NCBI GenBank assembly: GCA_003427395.1
Contig: BFEA01000142.1
Coordinates: 1,828,446 to 1,850,097 of the forward strand
Direction: 5' to 3'
Source: Chara braunii
Taxonomy: Eukaryota > Streptophyta > Charophyceae > Charales > Characeae
Length of the DNA stretch: 21,652 bases
The translations under genes were made by a program, and so were the position numbers. The notes under the pieces are model-generated. The model was not told the origin of the DNA and ran no database searches. It worked only from the letters and a program-made list of their open reading frames with translations. Numbering within the stretch: the first letter of the stretch is position 1; every line of letters begins with the position of its first letter. Below are positions 1 through 8,759 of the stretch, one piece after another.

Positions 1-45
1 GCCGCTTTGGAAGCAAAAAGGGAGGCCTGCGCCACCCGGTTCGAT

Positions 46-104
46 TTTTTTTTGGGCCAGGAGGCCCCCACAACCCGCGTGGGGGCCTCCTGGCCCAAAA
101 AAAA
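46..104. repeat. 25-bp perfect inverted repeat (hairpin)
   Basis: The left arm is eight T followed by GGGCCAGGAGGCCCCCA (54-70). The right arm is its exact complement (80-96) followed by eight A, leaving a 9-nt loop at 71-79. A 25-bp stem with no mismatch is far beyond chance and stays partly complementary further out. It could be a fold-back element, a MITE core or a transcript terminator-like hairpin. No gene lies beside it, so its role is unknown. Confidence 0.9.
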
Positions 105-149
105 TTTGATTCGGGCCTTCCCCTCCAATGCGCTGTAGGCCGCCGGGGG

Positions 150-230
150 GGAACCGGACCGGTCGACCGGCCGGTCCCACCGGCCCGGTTCCGGTTGGGG
201 GTGGACCCCCCGGTCGGACCGGGAATTTTG
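150..230. repeat. GC-rich nested inverted repeats
   Basis: GGAACCGG (150-157) pairs with CCGGTTCC (185-192), and GGACCGG pairs with CCGGTCC inside it. The tract is built almost entirely from CCGG/GGTC words and lies 45 bp after the 25-bp hairpin, so the two may belong to one structured element. No coding potential is seen. Confidence 0.6.
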
Positions 231-306
231 CACGGCTCTGAGTGCCTATTCCCCTTATAAGGACGACGGTTAAATGCCTCCAAAAACCCGAAAACCAGAA
301 AAAAGA

Positions 307-356
307 TGATATTGATGATGATGATGATGATGATGATAATGATGATGATAATGATT
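307..356 (+). repeat. (GAT)n microsatellite
   Basis: This is a run of GAT/TGA triplets interrupted by two AAT triplets. The same triplet reappears at 1703-1965. No open frame of interest passes through it. Confidence 0.9.
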
Positions 357-934
357 AAACTATCCCCTTTCTTATCAGTAAAGTACTATGCAAACCTTGG
401 ATCTTTGAAGACAGCCGTCTGTCTCCCAGGGTGTGCGTAGCACTAACTAAAGATTAATGAAGACAATAAAAAACAAGACGTTAATCAGTACCTTGAAAGT
501 CTCGTCCCCTCCCCCCCTTCTCATTACCCCCCTGTCCCATCGTTGCCTCCGCCAAAAAAAAACAGTCCCAATGTATAGGCCCTTCCTCTCGGCCCCAACT
601 TGGAACAGCCCCTCTCTCCCTCACTATATCCCCAGAGGCATTCAGTTCCCACCCAAAGAATGCCTCTGCAAGCCCCTTACCCTATTCCGCCCCCGCTGGG
701 ACTGGATGGAACATCTCACATCTATCCCAAACCCAGAATAGAGTATCCCTTATAGTCTGCACATACTCTCTTCAGGGCATCCACCTCCCTCCTTGTGAAG
801 CCCCTGCAGAGCACTGCTCTCCCGCTCTATACCACCAAACCGAACATAAATACTAAAAATCCAGCCGGGAAAGACACTTCCATAGGACAAACACACGCAA
901 AAATTGGATGTCAATTCTTTTCATGAGAACGAAA
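357..934. other. Non-coding stretch, no gene seen
   Basis: This stretch contains pyrimidine-rich blocks (for example around 505-540) and an open frame at 457-741 of low-complexity Pro/Ser/Leu composition with no recognisable motif. I see no conserved domain, RNA gene or clear repeat. Confidence 0.5.
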
Positions 935-1016
935 TAGAATACGGAATAAAGTGCGAAATAACATACCGAATAAATACTTAATAAATATGAAATAAATACG
1001 AAATAAATACGGGAAA
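935..1016 (+). repeat. AT-rich short tandem repeat (GAAATAAATAC-like)
   Basis: Degenerate 10-11 bp units of the form GAATAAATAC / GAAATAAATAC follow one another, clearest at 968-1010. The composition is strongly A-rich on the plus strand. No coding signal is seen. Confidence 0.7.
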
Positions 1017-1420
1017 AAATTAGAATTATGAATAAGGCAGACCTCAAAAATTCACTGAGAAGCCCAGTCACATTGTGACTGTTTTGAGGAAAACAAGGAT
1101 AAATAATAAGGGAAAACTTAATTAGTAATAGGACTTAGGTTCGTACATTAGATGGAAATCTAGGTACTTAAAATACCGTCCTGATTAATTTAATAGGAAA
1201 TAGCGGACCCAAGAATGGGACTGGACCAGAATAAACTCCAGATAGTAGACTAGATATTTATTAAAGATGATAAAAAAAAAACGATGATAGATTAGTGTAA
1301 ATACCAAGATATGATTAATACGACGAAAACTAGATTCTATCTGTATAAGATAGTTGAGAGAAATGCCTACGAAGCAGACCTGGTGAAACTAAACCAATAC
1401 CTTATATACCATGCATAAAT
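1017..1420. other. AT-rich non-coding stretch, no gene seen
   Basis: The sequence is AT-rich with short A runs (for example near 1270-1280). I see no open frame with recognisable content, no RNA gene and no repeat beyond scattered A tracts. Confidence 0.5.
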
Positions 1421-1545
1421 CCTTCCCCTCCCCACCTCTTTCCCCCCCCCTCCCTCCCTCCCTCTCCCCCCCCTCTATCCCTACTCCTCCCCGAACCTCC
1501 CCCCCATTATGCGCCTCCTCTCCCCCAACCCTTCCCCCGCCACTC
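1421..1545 (+). repeat. Polypyrimidine tract (C/T on plus strand)
   Basis: About 120 bases are almost entirely C and T, with several CCCTCCC mirror-like blocks. Such homopyrimidine-homopurine tracts can form triplex (H-DNA) structures, but here that is only inference. The minus-strand Gly/Glu/Arg-rich frame across it (1389-1643) is a composition artefact. Confidence 0.75.
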
Positions 1546-1702
1546 TTTAAGTAGCCGACAGACTGAATCAGTGAAAAAGAAGCGCGCAGGAGAGAAACGC
1601 AAGGATAGAAAGACAGTTGGAGGGAGGAAGGTGTGGGACACAAAGGAGGCTAGTGAGGTTATGGAAGTGAAGAATGGAAGAAGATACTACTGATACCTCA
1701 AC

Positions 1703-1965
1703 AATAAGATGAAGATAATAATGATGATGATGATGATGATGATGATGACGTCAGCACTACTGATGATGAAGATAACGATCCCTCTAATGATGATGATGAT
1801 ACCAATTGATGACGATGGTGATGATGATGATGATGCTGACGTCTGCAGCTCCAAATATGAAGACAACGAAATAATGATGATGTGATAATGATGATGACGT
1901 CTGCAACTCTGATTATGAAGACAACGAAATTATGATGATGATGATAACGTCAGCAGCGCTAATGA
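1703..1965 (+). repeat. Degenerate GAT minisatellite with repeated ACGTC(A/T)GCA core
   Basis: (GAT)n runs alternate with a recurring core: GACGTC at 1747, 1838 and 1896, and AACGTC at 1946, each followed by (A/T)GCA. Two consecutive units, after 1838 and 1896, also share the trailing text TATGAAGACAACGAAAT. Spacings between cores are 91, 58 and 50 bp. Read in the GAT frame, two units give similar peptides starting D-V-C and ending Y-E-D-N-E-I, but TGA stops break the frame. I call it a minisatellite rather than a gene. Confidence 0.75.
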
Positions 1966-2693
1966 TTATGACAGCAAAAACTCCTGATGAGACGCCCATA
2001 ATGAATACAGTGAACAGACAACAAGCAGCAGACAACATCGAGTTGAAGCCATCCTTCCGTTGACGAACCCATTGACCTTCCTGACTCCAATCTCGATAAC
2101 CTACCACTCATTTTTCCCCGACAATCCTCCTTGCACCCCACTGGACACACTCTGCTCTTCTCCTTCTTGCTGAGCGCCGACCTCCTCCGCCCAAAATTAG
2201 CAAGATGAAAAGCATAAGTGATTACTCTTGAAGCGAAGCTCAAAAAAGCTTCACTCCCCTCCCTATGGCATGCTGACCCACAGCATCGCCCATGTGGAAC
2301 ATGAAGCGGATAGATGGCACCAAAGTGCTTTCAAAAGTCAGGTAAAAAAGAGTGAAGTAGTGTTCGCCAATCGTTGACATCCACATTTCGTTTTCTCTCA
2401 TCATGCAGAATTAACCCCTTCGCCACCTGTCAACGCGTGCCCCATATCCCTCGGACGAAGACGCACCATTAGTGCTGCCTTGTTGGCCTGGCCATGCACT
2501 CCACGAAGCCCACCGCAGCCCACACTTGCATCCACGACAACACAAACACGCCCGCCCGCCATGGATGCAAGCAACTCCAAAAGCTTGCGTCCACTCTGCT
2601 AGCAATACTTGCTTGAGCCGCCATGGCCGCACGCCCCGCCTGTCAGCTACCAGCCTCGCCTGCCAACCACAACCGCGCGCTCCCCCGGAGGCG
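1966..2693. other. Non-coding stretch, no gene seen
   Basis: Open frames on both strands overlap here (for example 2411-2632 minus and 2472-2792 plus), but none shows a domain, and composition drives them. No RNA gene or repeat is recognised. The stretch ends at the CTT run that appears to be the tail of LINE-1, so it is probably the flank into which LINE-1 inserted. Confidence 0.45.
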
Positions 2694-2715
2694 CTTCTTC
2701 TTCTTCTTCTTCTTC
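2694..2715 (+). repeat. (CTT)7 run, probable (GAA)n tail of LINE-1
   Basis: Seven perfect CTT triplets on the plus strand are (GAA)n on the sense strand of LINE-1. The run starts about 20 bases after the stop (2734) of the last LINE-1 frame. Some LINE families end in a microsatellite rather than poly(A), so this is the best candidate for the 3' end. No target-site duplication could be matched. Confidence 0.5.
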
Positions 2716-2977
2716 CATGCCGCTACGAAGTGGTCAAGCTCTGTCTTCTCCACCCTGCTTCTGAGTTGTGCCAGTCTTTCCATCGTATGTGAGAGACATT
2801 TGTCTCTGCCACTTTGCCCCTTGCAAGCCACACCTTAGTGAATTTTGTCTTGATTCTTCTCTGTTGCTCTTCATCATCTGGCATGGACTGTCTTGTCTTG
2901 TGCGATTTACAAAGGATCTCCAAGTCCTTGTCTCCACCCAAACCGTCTCCCTTGGAGTTGAGAGTCCCTCAATGGTT

Positions 2978-3817
2978 CTACAGCACCTTTCCTTCAAGAT
3001 GGACCAAAGAGTTACCTTTCTGATCATTCCAAACTACGTTCTCTGTCTTGTCGAATTGAGCTGGGATGTTAGTCCATGAAAGGAGTTGGATGGGGTGTTC
3101 AGGGAGGGGAGTCGAGAAGAGGAAGTCCCAGAGATCCGAGGCCCTCGCCCAATATTCAGTCGCATCTCTACATCGTATCATGCAATGTAGCATATCTTCT
3201 GGTTCATTTTCTGAACACACCGCGCATAAATCTGAACTGTTAGGGTCATTCTTGCTTCTTCTGATGTGTAGCCACTGGTTAACCGGTAGAGCTACGTATG
3301 AGATGAGCCATTGGAGGCTTCTGGTTTTGACTGGACGAATTGACTTGATTTTTTTCCATGGTATTTGTGGTATCTGATTAGCATCCTGACCTATTAACTT
3401 CTGCCATCTGTTCTTGATCGTTGAGTCCGGATCCTTTGTTTTGAGGAGTAGGTTGTAACATTCTTGAATGGAAACATTAGTTTTGAGGCTTCCATTTCTG
3501 TCTGGCGTCCAAGCCCACTCTGCTGGATCAAATTCCAAGTCTTGAATCGCCGTATCCATTTTGAAGACTGTTTTTGGCCATGACCCCAATACTCTGACTT
3601 TTCTGAGTACAAAAGGGTTTAGGACTGTTCTTTCCACCTCTTTATTCAGGATAGACGGAGGGCCTTCCGTGGAGGGGGTAATTGGGAAGGAGGTGAACAC
3701 TGCCAGGGTATCGGACCCTTGCTGTTTATGGGAGAATTGATAGGCCCTTGTGGGCGTTAAATCCTGCAGCCTCACTCCCCATTCACCCGATTTCCAAGTT
3801 GAGGCTTCGCTCAACAA
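2978..3817 (-). pseudogene. LINE-1 ORF2 C-terminal fragment with CCHC zinc motif
   Basis: This 279-residue fragment is the ORF2 tail. Its CCHC motif spans 3170-3226: C198, C201, H211 and C216, spacing C-x2-C-x9-H-x4-C, as in the zf-RVT (reverse-transcriptase zinc-binding) family. The region before it is W-rich and basic, as usual for the linker to this finger. The frame breaks near 3025, after which the true tail continues in the frame of 2734-3027. LINE-2 carries the same finger with identical spacing at 7442-7498. Confidence 0.85.
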
Positions 3818-4062
3818 CTCCTTCCAGCCTTATGGGATGCAGTTGATAATGGGTTGTAGATTCTCGTCTCGTCGGTGACATCCTTTGAGTTGGGAGACAA
3901 ATTCCTATTCTGTCACCCAATCCTTTTTCTCCTCGTTCCATAGATGGTTCACCCTCCAAACTCCATGTTTGATCCATGAAAGCCATCTCCTTCCTCTAGG
4001 CTTAAGGGATAGTTGGTGATCACTTTCATCCCTCACCCACGGATTACCAAACACGGGTTGCC

Positions 4063-5160
4063 TCAGTACCTCTTCCTTGGATTGGGTCTACCCACTTTCC
4101 TTGGCATGACTTCCCGCCATATCGGCAGAAACGCAGTCGAATATGGTGTAGGGGGTCCTCTTCGTTGATTTTTGCGCCCTGTACTTGGACTCCATTCCTT
4201 CGTCATCACCCAAAACAGGCCGGGCATATTTGCTGGTGTGGCTGTAGGTGCTAAGCCCCTGATGCTATCCAAGGCCAATATATTCCATGCCGTACCAACT
4301 TTAGTTAGTAGTTTGACTATCCATTTAACTTGTAAGGCTTTGGTTTCCTGTTTGGGGTCTATGACACCAAGACCTCCCTCGGCTGGTTTCCTTGTGATGT
4401 AATGCCACACTATCCTTGGTATGCAATTCTCTTTGTTGGGGTCACCCGACCACAAGTATGCTCTTGCTTTACGATTAAGTTCCTTGATTGTATGGTCCGG
4501 AACTGTCCAGTTTGACGCTATGTACCACATCATTGAAAAAATAGATGTGTTGATGGCTAATGCACGCCCCAGCAATGATGTGAATGTATTACCCCATCTA
4601 CCTTGTTTGTTAATTTGTTTGGCTAGGATATTTGAGGCCATTTGAGGGGCGAAGCCGTCCTTTGTCAGCAAGATGCCTAGATATCGCGTAGGTGTCTCCG
4701 GTGTCTCCCATGTCATGTCTGCCTCAGGGCCTTGACGTTGGGGAATCTCCTCCTCCGATAGCCACCAGCCAATTGTTTTCTTCCAATTAATCTTCATTTC
4801 CGATGCCAGTCTGAATGCTTCCATTGCTCTTACTAACACGCTGGACGACGAGTCTGAAGCTCTTATAAGGACCGTGAGATCGTCTGCAAACATAATTACT
4901 GTCGGGAATTGTAGGTGATGGGTTGTTCCTGCATTGACCTCTGGTAGTCTATGTATAGAGGGGTCTTTGCATAGGAATGCGGCTATTGCTTCCATGACAA
5001 AGAGGAAGATTGGGGGAGCCAGCGGGTCCCTTTGGGGCACTGATCGAGAGATTGGATAGCAATCAGAAAGCAAGGCATTGACTTGGACGCACCCTATGGC
5101 GTCATTATACAGAATGCGCACCCACTTCCTAAAATTCGGGCCCACTCCCATCTTTTCCAT
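4063..5160 (-). pseudogene. LINE-1 reverse transcriptase core (longest open fragment)
   Basis: This 365-residue open fragment holds the RT core downstream of motif A. Motif B (residues about 40-59) reads S-V-P-Q-R-D-P-L, where LINE RTs usually have Q-G-D-P, so the conserved Gly is replaced by Arg. The catalytic F-A-D-D box is intact at residues 91-94 (about 4879-4890). It is followed by the L-A-S-E-M-K-I-N-W-K-K-T block and the thumb region with T-S-L-L-G-R-A. Motif A itself lies upstream in the same frame (to about 5214), beyond the listed Met. The start given is only the first Met of the open stretch. Confidence 0.85.
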
Positions 5161-5720
5161 GCTTGCATTGAGAAATGCCCAGTTGACCTGGTCATAGGCC
5201 TTTTCAAAATCGAAAAAAGAATTGTTGTGTTTATCCTTTTTTCTTTAACTTTGTTGGCTACTTCGTTGAGGGTCAATACGTTATCCAGGATGTATCTCCC
5301 AGGGATGAAACCTGTTTGATCTATGTGAAAGCATTTGTCTGTCAGGTCTAGGATTCGAAAGGCAAGAGGTTTGGCTTTGATCTCATAGGGAAGTGTTTCT
5401 AGAGTTCTTGATATCTTTTCTCTCCCCTTTTTTGTGCAACAAAGTGACCACACTGCTACTCAGTAGGTTTCCCCAGTCCCCCCTTGAGCCAGCTGTCATT
5501 GTAAAAGTTTAGCAAATCTCCTCCTAAGAGCGGCCAGAACTTTTCCCATAAATTCATTTGTCAATCCGTCGATTCCCGGAGACTTGTTGTTGTTCATATT
5601 TTGGACTGCAAATTGTAGTTCTTCCACGGTGATGGGCTTGTTCAGGACTTCTGCTTGTTCTTGAGATATCGTTTGTTCCAGGTATTGCAACATCCTTGTC
5701 CGTGCCTCTCTCCTTATAAA

Positions 5721-6123
5721 CTCGGAAATAAAAAATAAAAACGAAAACTAAAGCCAAAATATACCCCTTGAAAGTCAATACCCCATTCGACCCTCTTCAA
5801 AACCCATGTATACCCCCTTCCCCACCCTTTAAAACCCATGTTTACCATCTCTTCAAGGCACTCTGCCCATGGAACATTCAAATATAACGCCCGGGCGTTC
5901 TATCCGAGGGTAAGTTGAATATAACGACCGGGCGTTATTTTCAGTTGAAGACGGTAGTGTTGGAACCATTCCTCTGAAGCATGAGGATATGCACAAAGAG
6001 TCTGTGCTTTCATTGTATTGGCCTGCCTTTGTTCTCGGCGGGAATTTTTTTGTCAGTTGAAGGGCTCAAGGCTCACAACTACCCACCCATTTGCCCCTTT
6101 TCCCTGCTCTCATATACCACCTG
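5721..6123. other. Non-coding gap between the two LINEs
   Basis: This gap contains two similar AAAACCCATGT words (about 5801 and 5831), the duplicated palindrome at 5881-5936 and an unremarkable open frame from 5981. I see no gene. It could be pre-insertion flank or the outer part of a LINE-2 3' UTR. Confidence 0.45.
5881..5936. repeat. Two direct copies of a palindromic motif
   Basis: AATATAACGCCCGGGCGTT (5881-5899) and a copy differing at one base (5918-5936, A for C) lie 37 bp apart. The first contains a perfect 14-bp palindrome, AACGCCCGGGCGTT, at 5886-5899. Paired palindromes like this are typical of dimer-binding protein sites, but no regulator or promoter is recognised here. The role is unknown. 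Confidence 0.75.
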
Positions 6124-6138
6124 TTTTTTTTTTTTTTT
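6124..6138 (+). repeat. T15 homopolymer (A15 on minus strand)
   Basis: Fifteen uninterrupted T are flanked by CAG. Seen on the minus strand this is an A15 run and could be the poly(A) tail of LINE-2 if its 3' UTR is about 0.9 kb. Seen on the plus strand it resembles a polypyrimidine tract plus AG acceptor. Neither reading is proven. Confidence 0.5.
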
Positions 6139-6140
6139 CA

Positions 6141-6160
6141 GCAGAACCTTATGGTTCTGC
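6141..6160. repeat. Perfect 8-bp hairpin, 4-nt loop
   Basis: GCAGAACC-TTAT-GGTTCTGC is a perfect stem immediately after the T15 run. One such hairpin alone is near chance level for a window this size. It matters mainly with the others nearby. Confidence 0.7.
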
Positions 6161-6254
6161 ATCCTTTTCCATTCTGGGGAGCATCAGTTCGGTTCCTATT
6201 CCCCCGGCAAGTCAAGGATAGTACATTGGTTACTCACTCGCGTTCCTCCCCCTT

Positions 6255-6302
6255 ATGGCGTGGAGGCCTTGAAGACGCCATTGATTACTCCTTGGAGGAG
6301 TA
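6255..6302. repeat. Two adjacent short hairpins
   Basis: ATGGCGT (6255-6261) pairs with ACGCCAT (6275-6281) across a 13-nt loop. Four bases further on, TACTCC-TTGGA-GGAGTA forms a second stem (6286-6302). The ACTCC/GGAGT stem recurs at 6403-6420, and ACTCCC/GGGAGT recurs at 11377-11393. Confidence 0.6.
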
Positions 6303-6402
6303 CGTACCGATCTTAACCCCTGCCTAAGCTAGCCTGTTCTAGGCTGTTATTGTCCTTAGTTGCTATGGTTCTCTGCTGTCCGTCCTCATTGCTCTACTTT
6401 CG

Positions 6403-6420
6403 GACTCCTTGGGAGGAGTC
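6403..6420. repeat. Short hairpin with ACTCC/GGAGT stem
   Basis: GACTCC-TTGGGA-GGAGTC is a perfect 6-bp stem with a 6-nt loop. Its stem and loop wording closely resemble the hairpins at 6286-6302 and 11377-11393. Confidence 0.6.
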
Positions 6421-6446
6421 TTACTTTCAAGTATCATCTCAAGCTA

Positions 6447-6461
6447 AAACCCTAAACCCTA
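6447..6461 (+). promoter_or_regulatory. Telo-box-like motif / two TTTAGGG-type units
   Basis: AAACCCTAAACCCTA is two units of the Arabidopsis-type telomere repeat, read on the C-rich strand. AAACCCTAA is also the plant telo-box found upstream of many translation-related genes. No coding exon follows, so either an interstitial telomere remnant or an orphan promoter element is possible. It supports a green-lineage source. Confidence 0.55.
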
Positions 6462-6559
6462 GATTGGTTGCTCTCTGATGACTAAATTTACTTGCAGTAT
6501 GTTTCCTGGCTGCGCATGCTGTTGACGAGGGGTTCGCTTGAGTTCTGCAGAATTCTCCT

Positions 6560-6780
6560 TGTTTGGGCTTGGAGTAATGGGAGGGGGGTTGATAAGGTTG
6601 GTGGATTATGGATCGGTGCTGGTTGTGGGATGGATGTGATACTTGGGAGAGGGGAGTGGGGAGGGGGAGGGGGATGTGTGAGTTAGAATGTGTTTGTTCG
6701 GGTGTTTAGGGGATGGGGAGGGGATTGGGATGGAATGTGTGGGGGATGAGGTGGCGGGGGGGTTGCAGTAATGGGGGTAG
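6560..6780 (+). repeat. G-rich tract with G-quadruplex potential
   Basis: Repeated GGGG, GGGGG and GGG runs on the plus strand (densest at 6650-6670 and 6710-6770) separated by short T/A linkers could form G-quadruplexes. On the LINE-2 sense strand the tract is C-rich and lies about 280-500 bp beyond the ORF2 stop. No gene is seen in 6500-6910. Confidence 0.55.
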
Positions 6781-7054
6781 TTGGGTGTTATGAAGTTGGT
6801 TTAGTGACGGTGTTAACTGGGATAGAGGGGATGATGGGTGGTTTGGTATTATTGGTTTGCATAACCAATTTTTGTAGGGCGAGTTTGTCCTTATTTATTG
6901 TGGTAAGCTGTCCTTTCCCTTTTTTTATTACCCTTCAGACTCAGATTCTTTGGCCTGCTCTGTTGTCTGGTAATGTGTTAGATTCGTCCGTCCATGGAAT
7001 CGAGGCAACAATTAGGGAGTTGGGCTGTTCTTGATTGATTTGTGCGGGTATGAC

Positions 7055-8759
7055 TCAGTCCTTGAGAACTAGCCTACCTCCCTCGATTGAACCAAGCTTT
7101 CCGCAGCCTAGCCTTAAGGTCATGAATTCCTTGATGATTTGAAATTGTTTTTTTGTTTTTCTCCAGATGGTCTGTATCTCTGTTTCGATTACTTGTTTGA
7201 TGGTGATGAGGGGATTCTCTGAGTTGGTGCTGGAATCATTGAAGTTTGCTGCACATCTTTTTTTCCAAATTCCTCAGAGAGTACCTTCCTGATTAGAGAA
7301 AAGAGGAAGAGTTCAAAGCCCTTAAGAGGGGGGGGGTTGTTCTTTGTCTAGGAATAGCGTGGCGGGTTTAATTGCAATCGTTCTTTTGGAAGGCTTGTTC
7401 CAAGTTATTATTATGTCCTGCCAGAGCTGTTTGGCCTTTACGCAGTCTATGAAACAATGGTTGAGGGATTCATCTGTTTGTGAATTGCATACTCTGCACC
7501 ATGCTGTTTGCTCTATTCTCTCTTCTTTTCTTCTTCTTTGCGATAGCCATAAGTTGACAGCAACTGCTCTGAAGGTTATAAGCTATAGTAGGCTTGCTAT
7601 TTTGGTTGGTCTTGTGCAGAGGATCGAGTGCCAGGTTGGTTGGATAGTAAGGGTTGGAAGAGTGGTTTCGTCTTTGCCCCATCTTCTTTGAAGTATACTT
7701 GATATTGAGGTAGGTTTTGATAAGAGTCTGTAACCCAGTTTAGGGGTGTAGTCGGTTAGCATGTGGCGACGTTCGATAAGGGATTGGGGGGTTGTTGTGC
7801 TCCAGGATCACTCAACTGGGTCTATTTCCAGTTGCCGTATTTTTGTTTCCGGCTTGTAAACCCTGTTTCTGTCCCCTTCAATTAATCTGATTCTTTGAAG
7901 GTTGTTAGCTTTAAATGCTCCTTCTGCTCTGCTTTCCCTGTTGAGGGAACTCGACGGGTTGCCCTGTTCCTCTAGAGCAAAAATGGCGCACAAAATCCGA
8001 TCTTTGTTGTGCTGTTTGTAGCTGATTATTTTGAGGACCTCCTGAATTACTGTTTGTCCCCTCCATGCTGCCCAGTCGTCCCAAAGCCATTTATGGGTGG
8101 ATTTTAGTAGGAGTTTCCAATCCATTGGGATACTTTCGATGATAGTCGCGATGTTGATTTGTAGATTGTGGCTGCCTTTCAGGGTTGACCTTAGTTCCTT
8201 TTCCAATTTCCAGGTCTTTGTGTCTTCGTTCCGTAGGTGTTGAATTTGTCACACACCTTTTTCTAACCAATTTCCCCATTTGGTGTTAGTTTTGGTGAGT
8301 TGGATGTTGTGACCGTTCTCATCCACAATCCATGAGTTGTCGAAAATAGGTTGTCTGAGGACTTCATACCTTCTTTTGGGGCCCACTATGTTTTTTGGAA
8401 AGATCTTTCTCCATTGGTTTATGAGTTGTTCCCAAAAGGATTTTCTGTTGTCGTGGTTCCGTTCGTCTTCTGTATCTTGTCGGTGGTTTCTGTTTCTATT
8501 TTCTTTGGGGAGGGACCAATTTGGATTGTAGATCCAGAATAGGCCTGTCATGTTCGGAGGGGAGTGGAAGGGTGCCAGTTCCCGAATGTGATTGAGGGCC
8601 AACAATATCCATTGAAGATTGTTCTGTAGTGTGAGTCTGATGATCCATTTTATTTGGAGTGCTTGGATTTGACGTGTTGGGTCTATGACTCCTAGTCCTC
8701 CTTTTCCTTTGGGTTGCGTGACTATTTGTCATGCTACTTTGTGAATGAAATGTTGTTTA
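7055..8759 (-). pseudogene. LINE-2 ORF2 C-terminal half (connection region plus CCHC)
   Basis: In sense order this shows the G-G-L-G-V-I-D-P motif (near 8690), a G-L-F-W block (near 8545), an E-V-L-R-Q-P-I-F block (about 8350), a basic W-rich linker (7808-8206), the CCHC finger at 7442-7498, a short G-I-W-K-K-R-C tail (near 7275) and a stop at 7055-7057. The finger is C-R-V-C...H-C-F-I-D-C with spacing C-x2-C-x9-H-x4-C, identical to LINE-1. TGA stops interrupt at about 8246, 7806 and 8729, and at least one frameshift lies near 8700. The finger is thought to aid RNA or DNA binding in LINE ORF2 proteins. Confidence 0.8.

Larger units (their letters stand above)
2734..5711 (-). pseudogene. LINE-1 ORF2 remnant (RT plus CCHC), frameshifted
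   Basis: Fragments in changing frames together cover the RT-to-C-terminus part of a LINE ORF2 protein. In sense order these are: RT N-terminal part with K-S-P-G-I-D-G-L (5496-5711); D-Q-T-G-F-I-P-G-R (about 5300); motif A F-D-F-E-K-A-Y-D (about 5191-5214); RT palm and thumb (4063-5160); connection region (3783-4070); CCHC region (2978-3817); and a C-terminal tail L-W-S-I-L-K-E-R-C-C in another frame (2734-3027). At least three frameshifts separate them. One is a lost base in the A/T homopolymer near 5213-5218. No functional product is expected. In a live element this protein nicks DNA and copies its own RNA at the target. Confidence 0.85.
2696..5720 (-). mobile_element. LINE-1: 5'-truncated non-LTR retrotransposon
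   Basis: Read on the minus strand, the element starts just before the RT domain at about 5720, runs through the RT core and connection region, and ends with a C-terminal CCHC motif and (GAA)n tail. The endonuclease and ORF1 are missing, which fits the usual 5' truncation during target-primed reverse transcription. The wording of several stretches parallels LINE-2 in this window. Examples are the region after the RT (GLFW), the motif G-G-L-G-V-I-D-P and the E-V-L-R-Q-P block near 4060. The two are therefore diverged members of one clade. Both ends are inferred. Confidence 0.8.

Noticed and set aside
457-741. 94-residue open frame on the plus strand
   Set aside because: Low-complexity Pro/Ser/Leu translation of pyrimidine-rich DNA, with no motif and no supporting context.
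1703-1965. CRISPR-like spacing in the GAT region
   Set aside because: Repeats are degenerate triplet runs with unequal spacing (91, 58, 50 bp) in a eukaryotic context.
2472-2838. Overlapping plus-strand frames around 2472-2838
   Set aside because: They run through the CTT repeat and the antisense of the LINE-1 tail, and show no domain.
6124-6141. T15-CAG as a real 3' splice site
   Set aside because: No coding exon or convincing donor pair was found, and a LINE poly(A) tail on the other strand explains the run as well.
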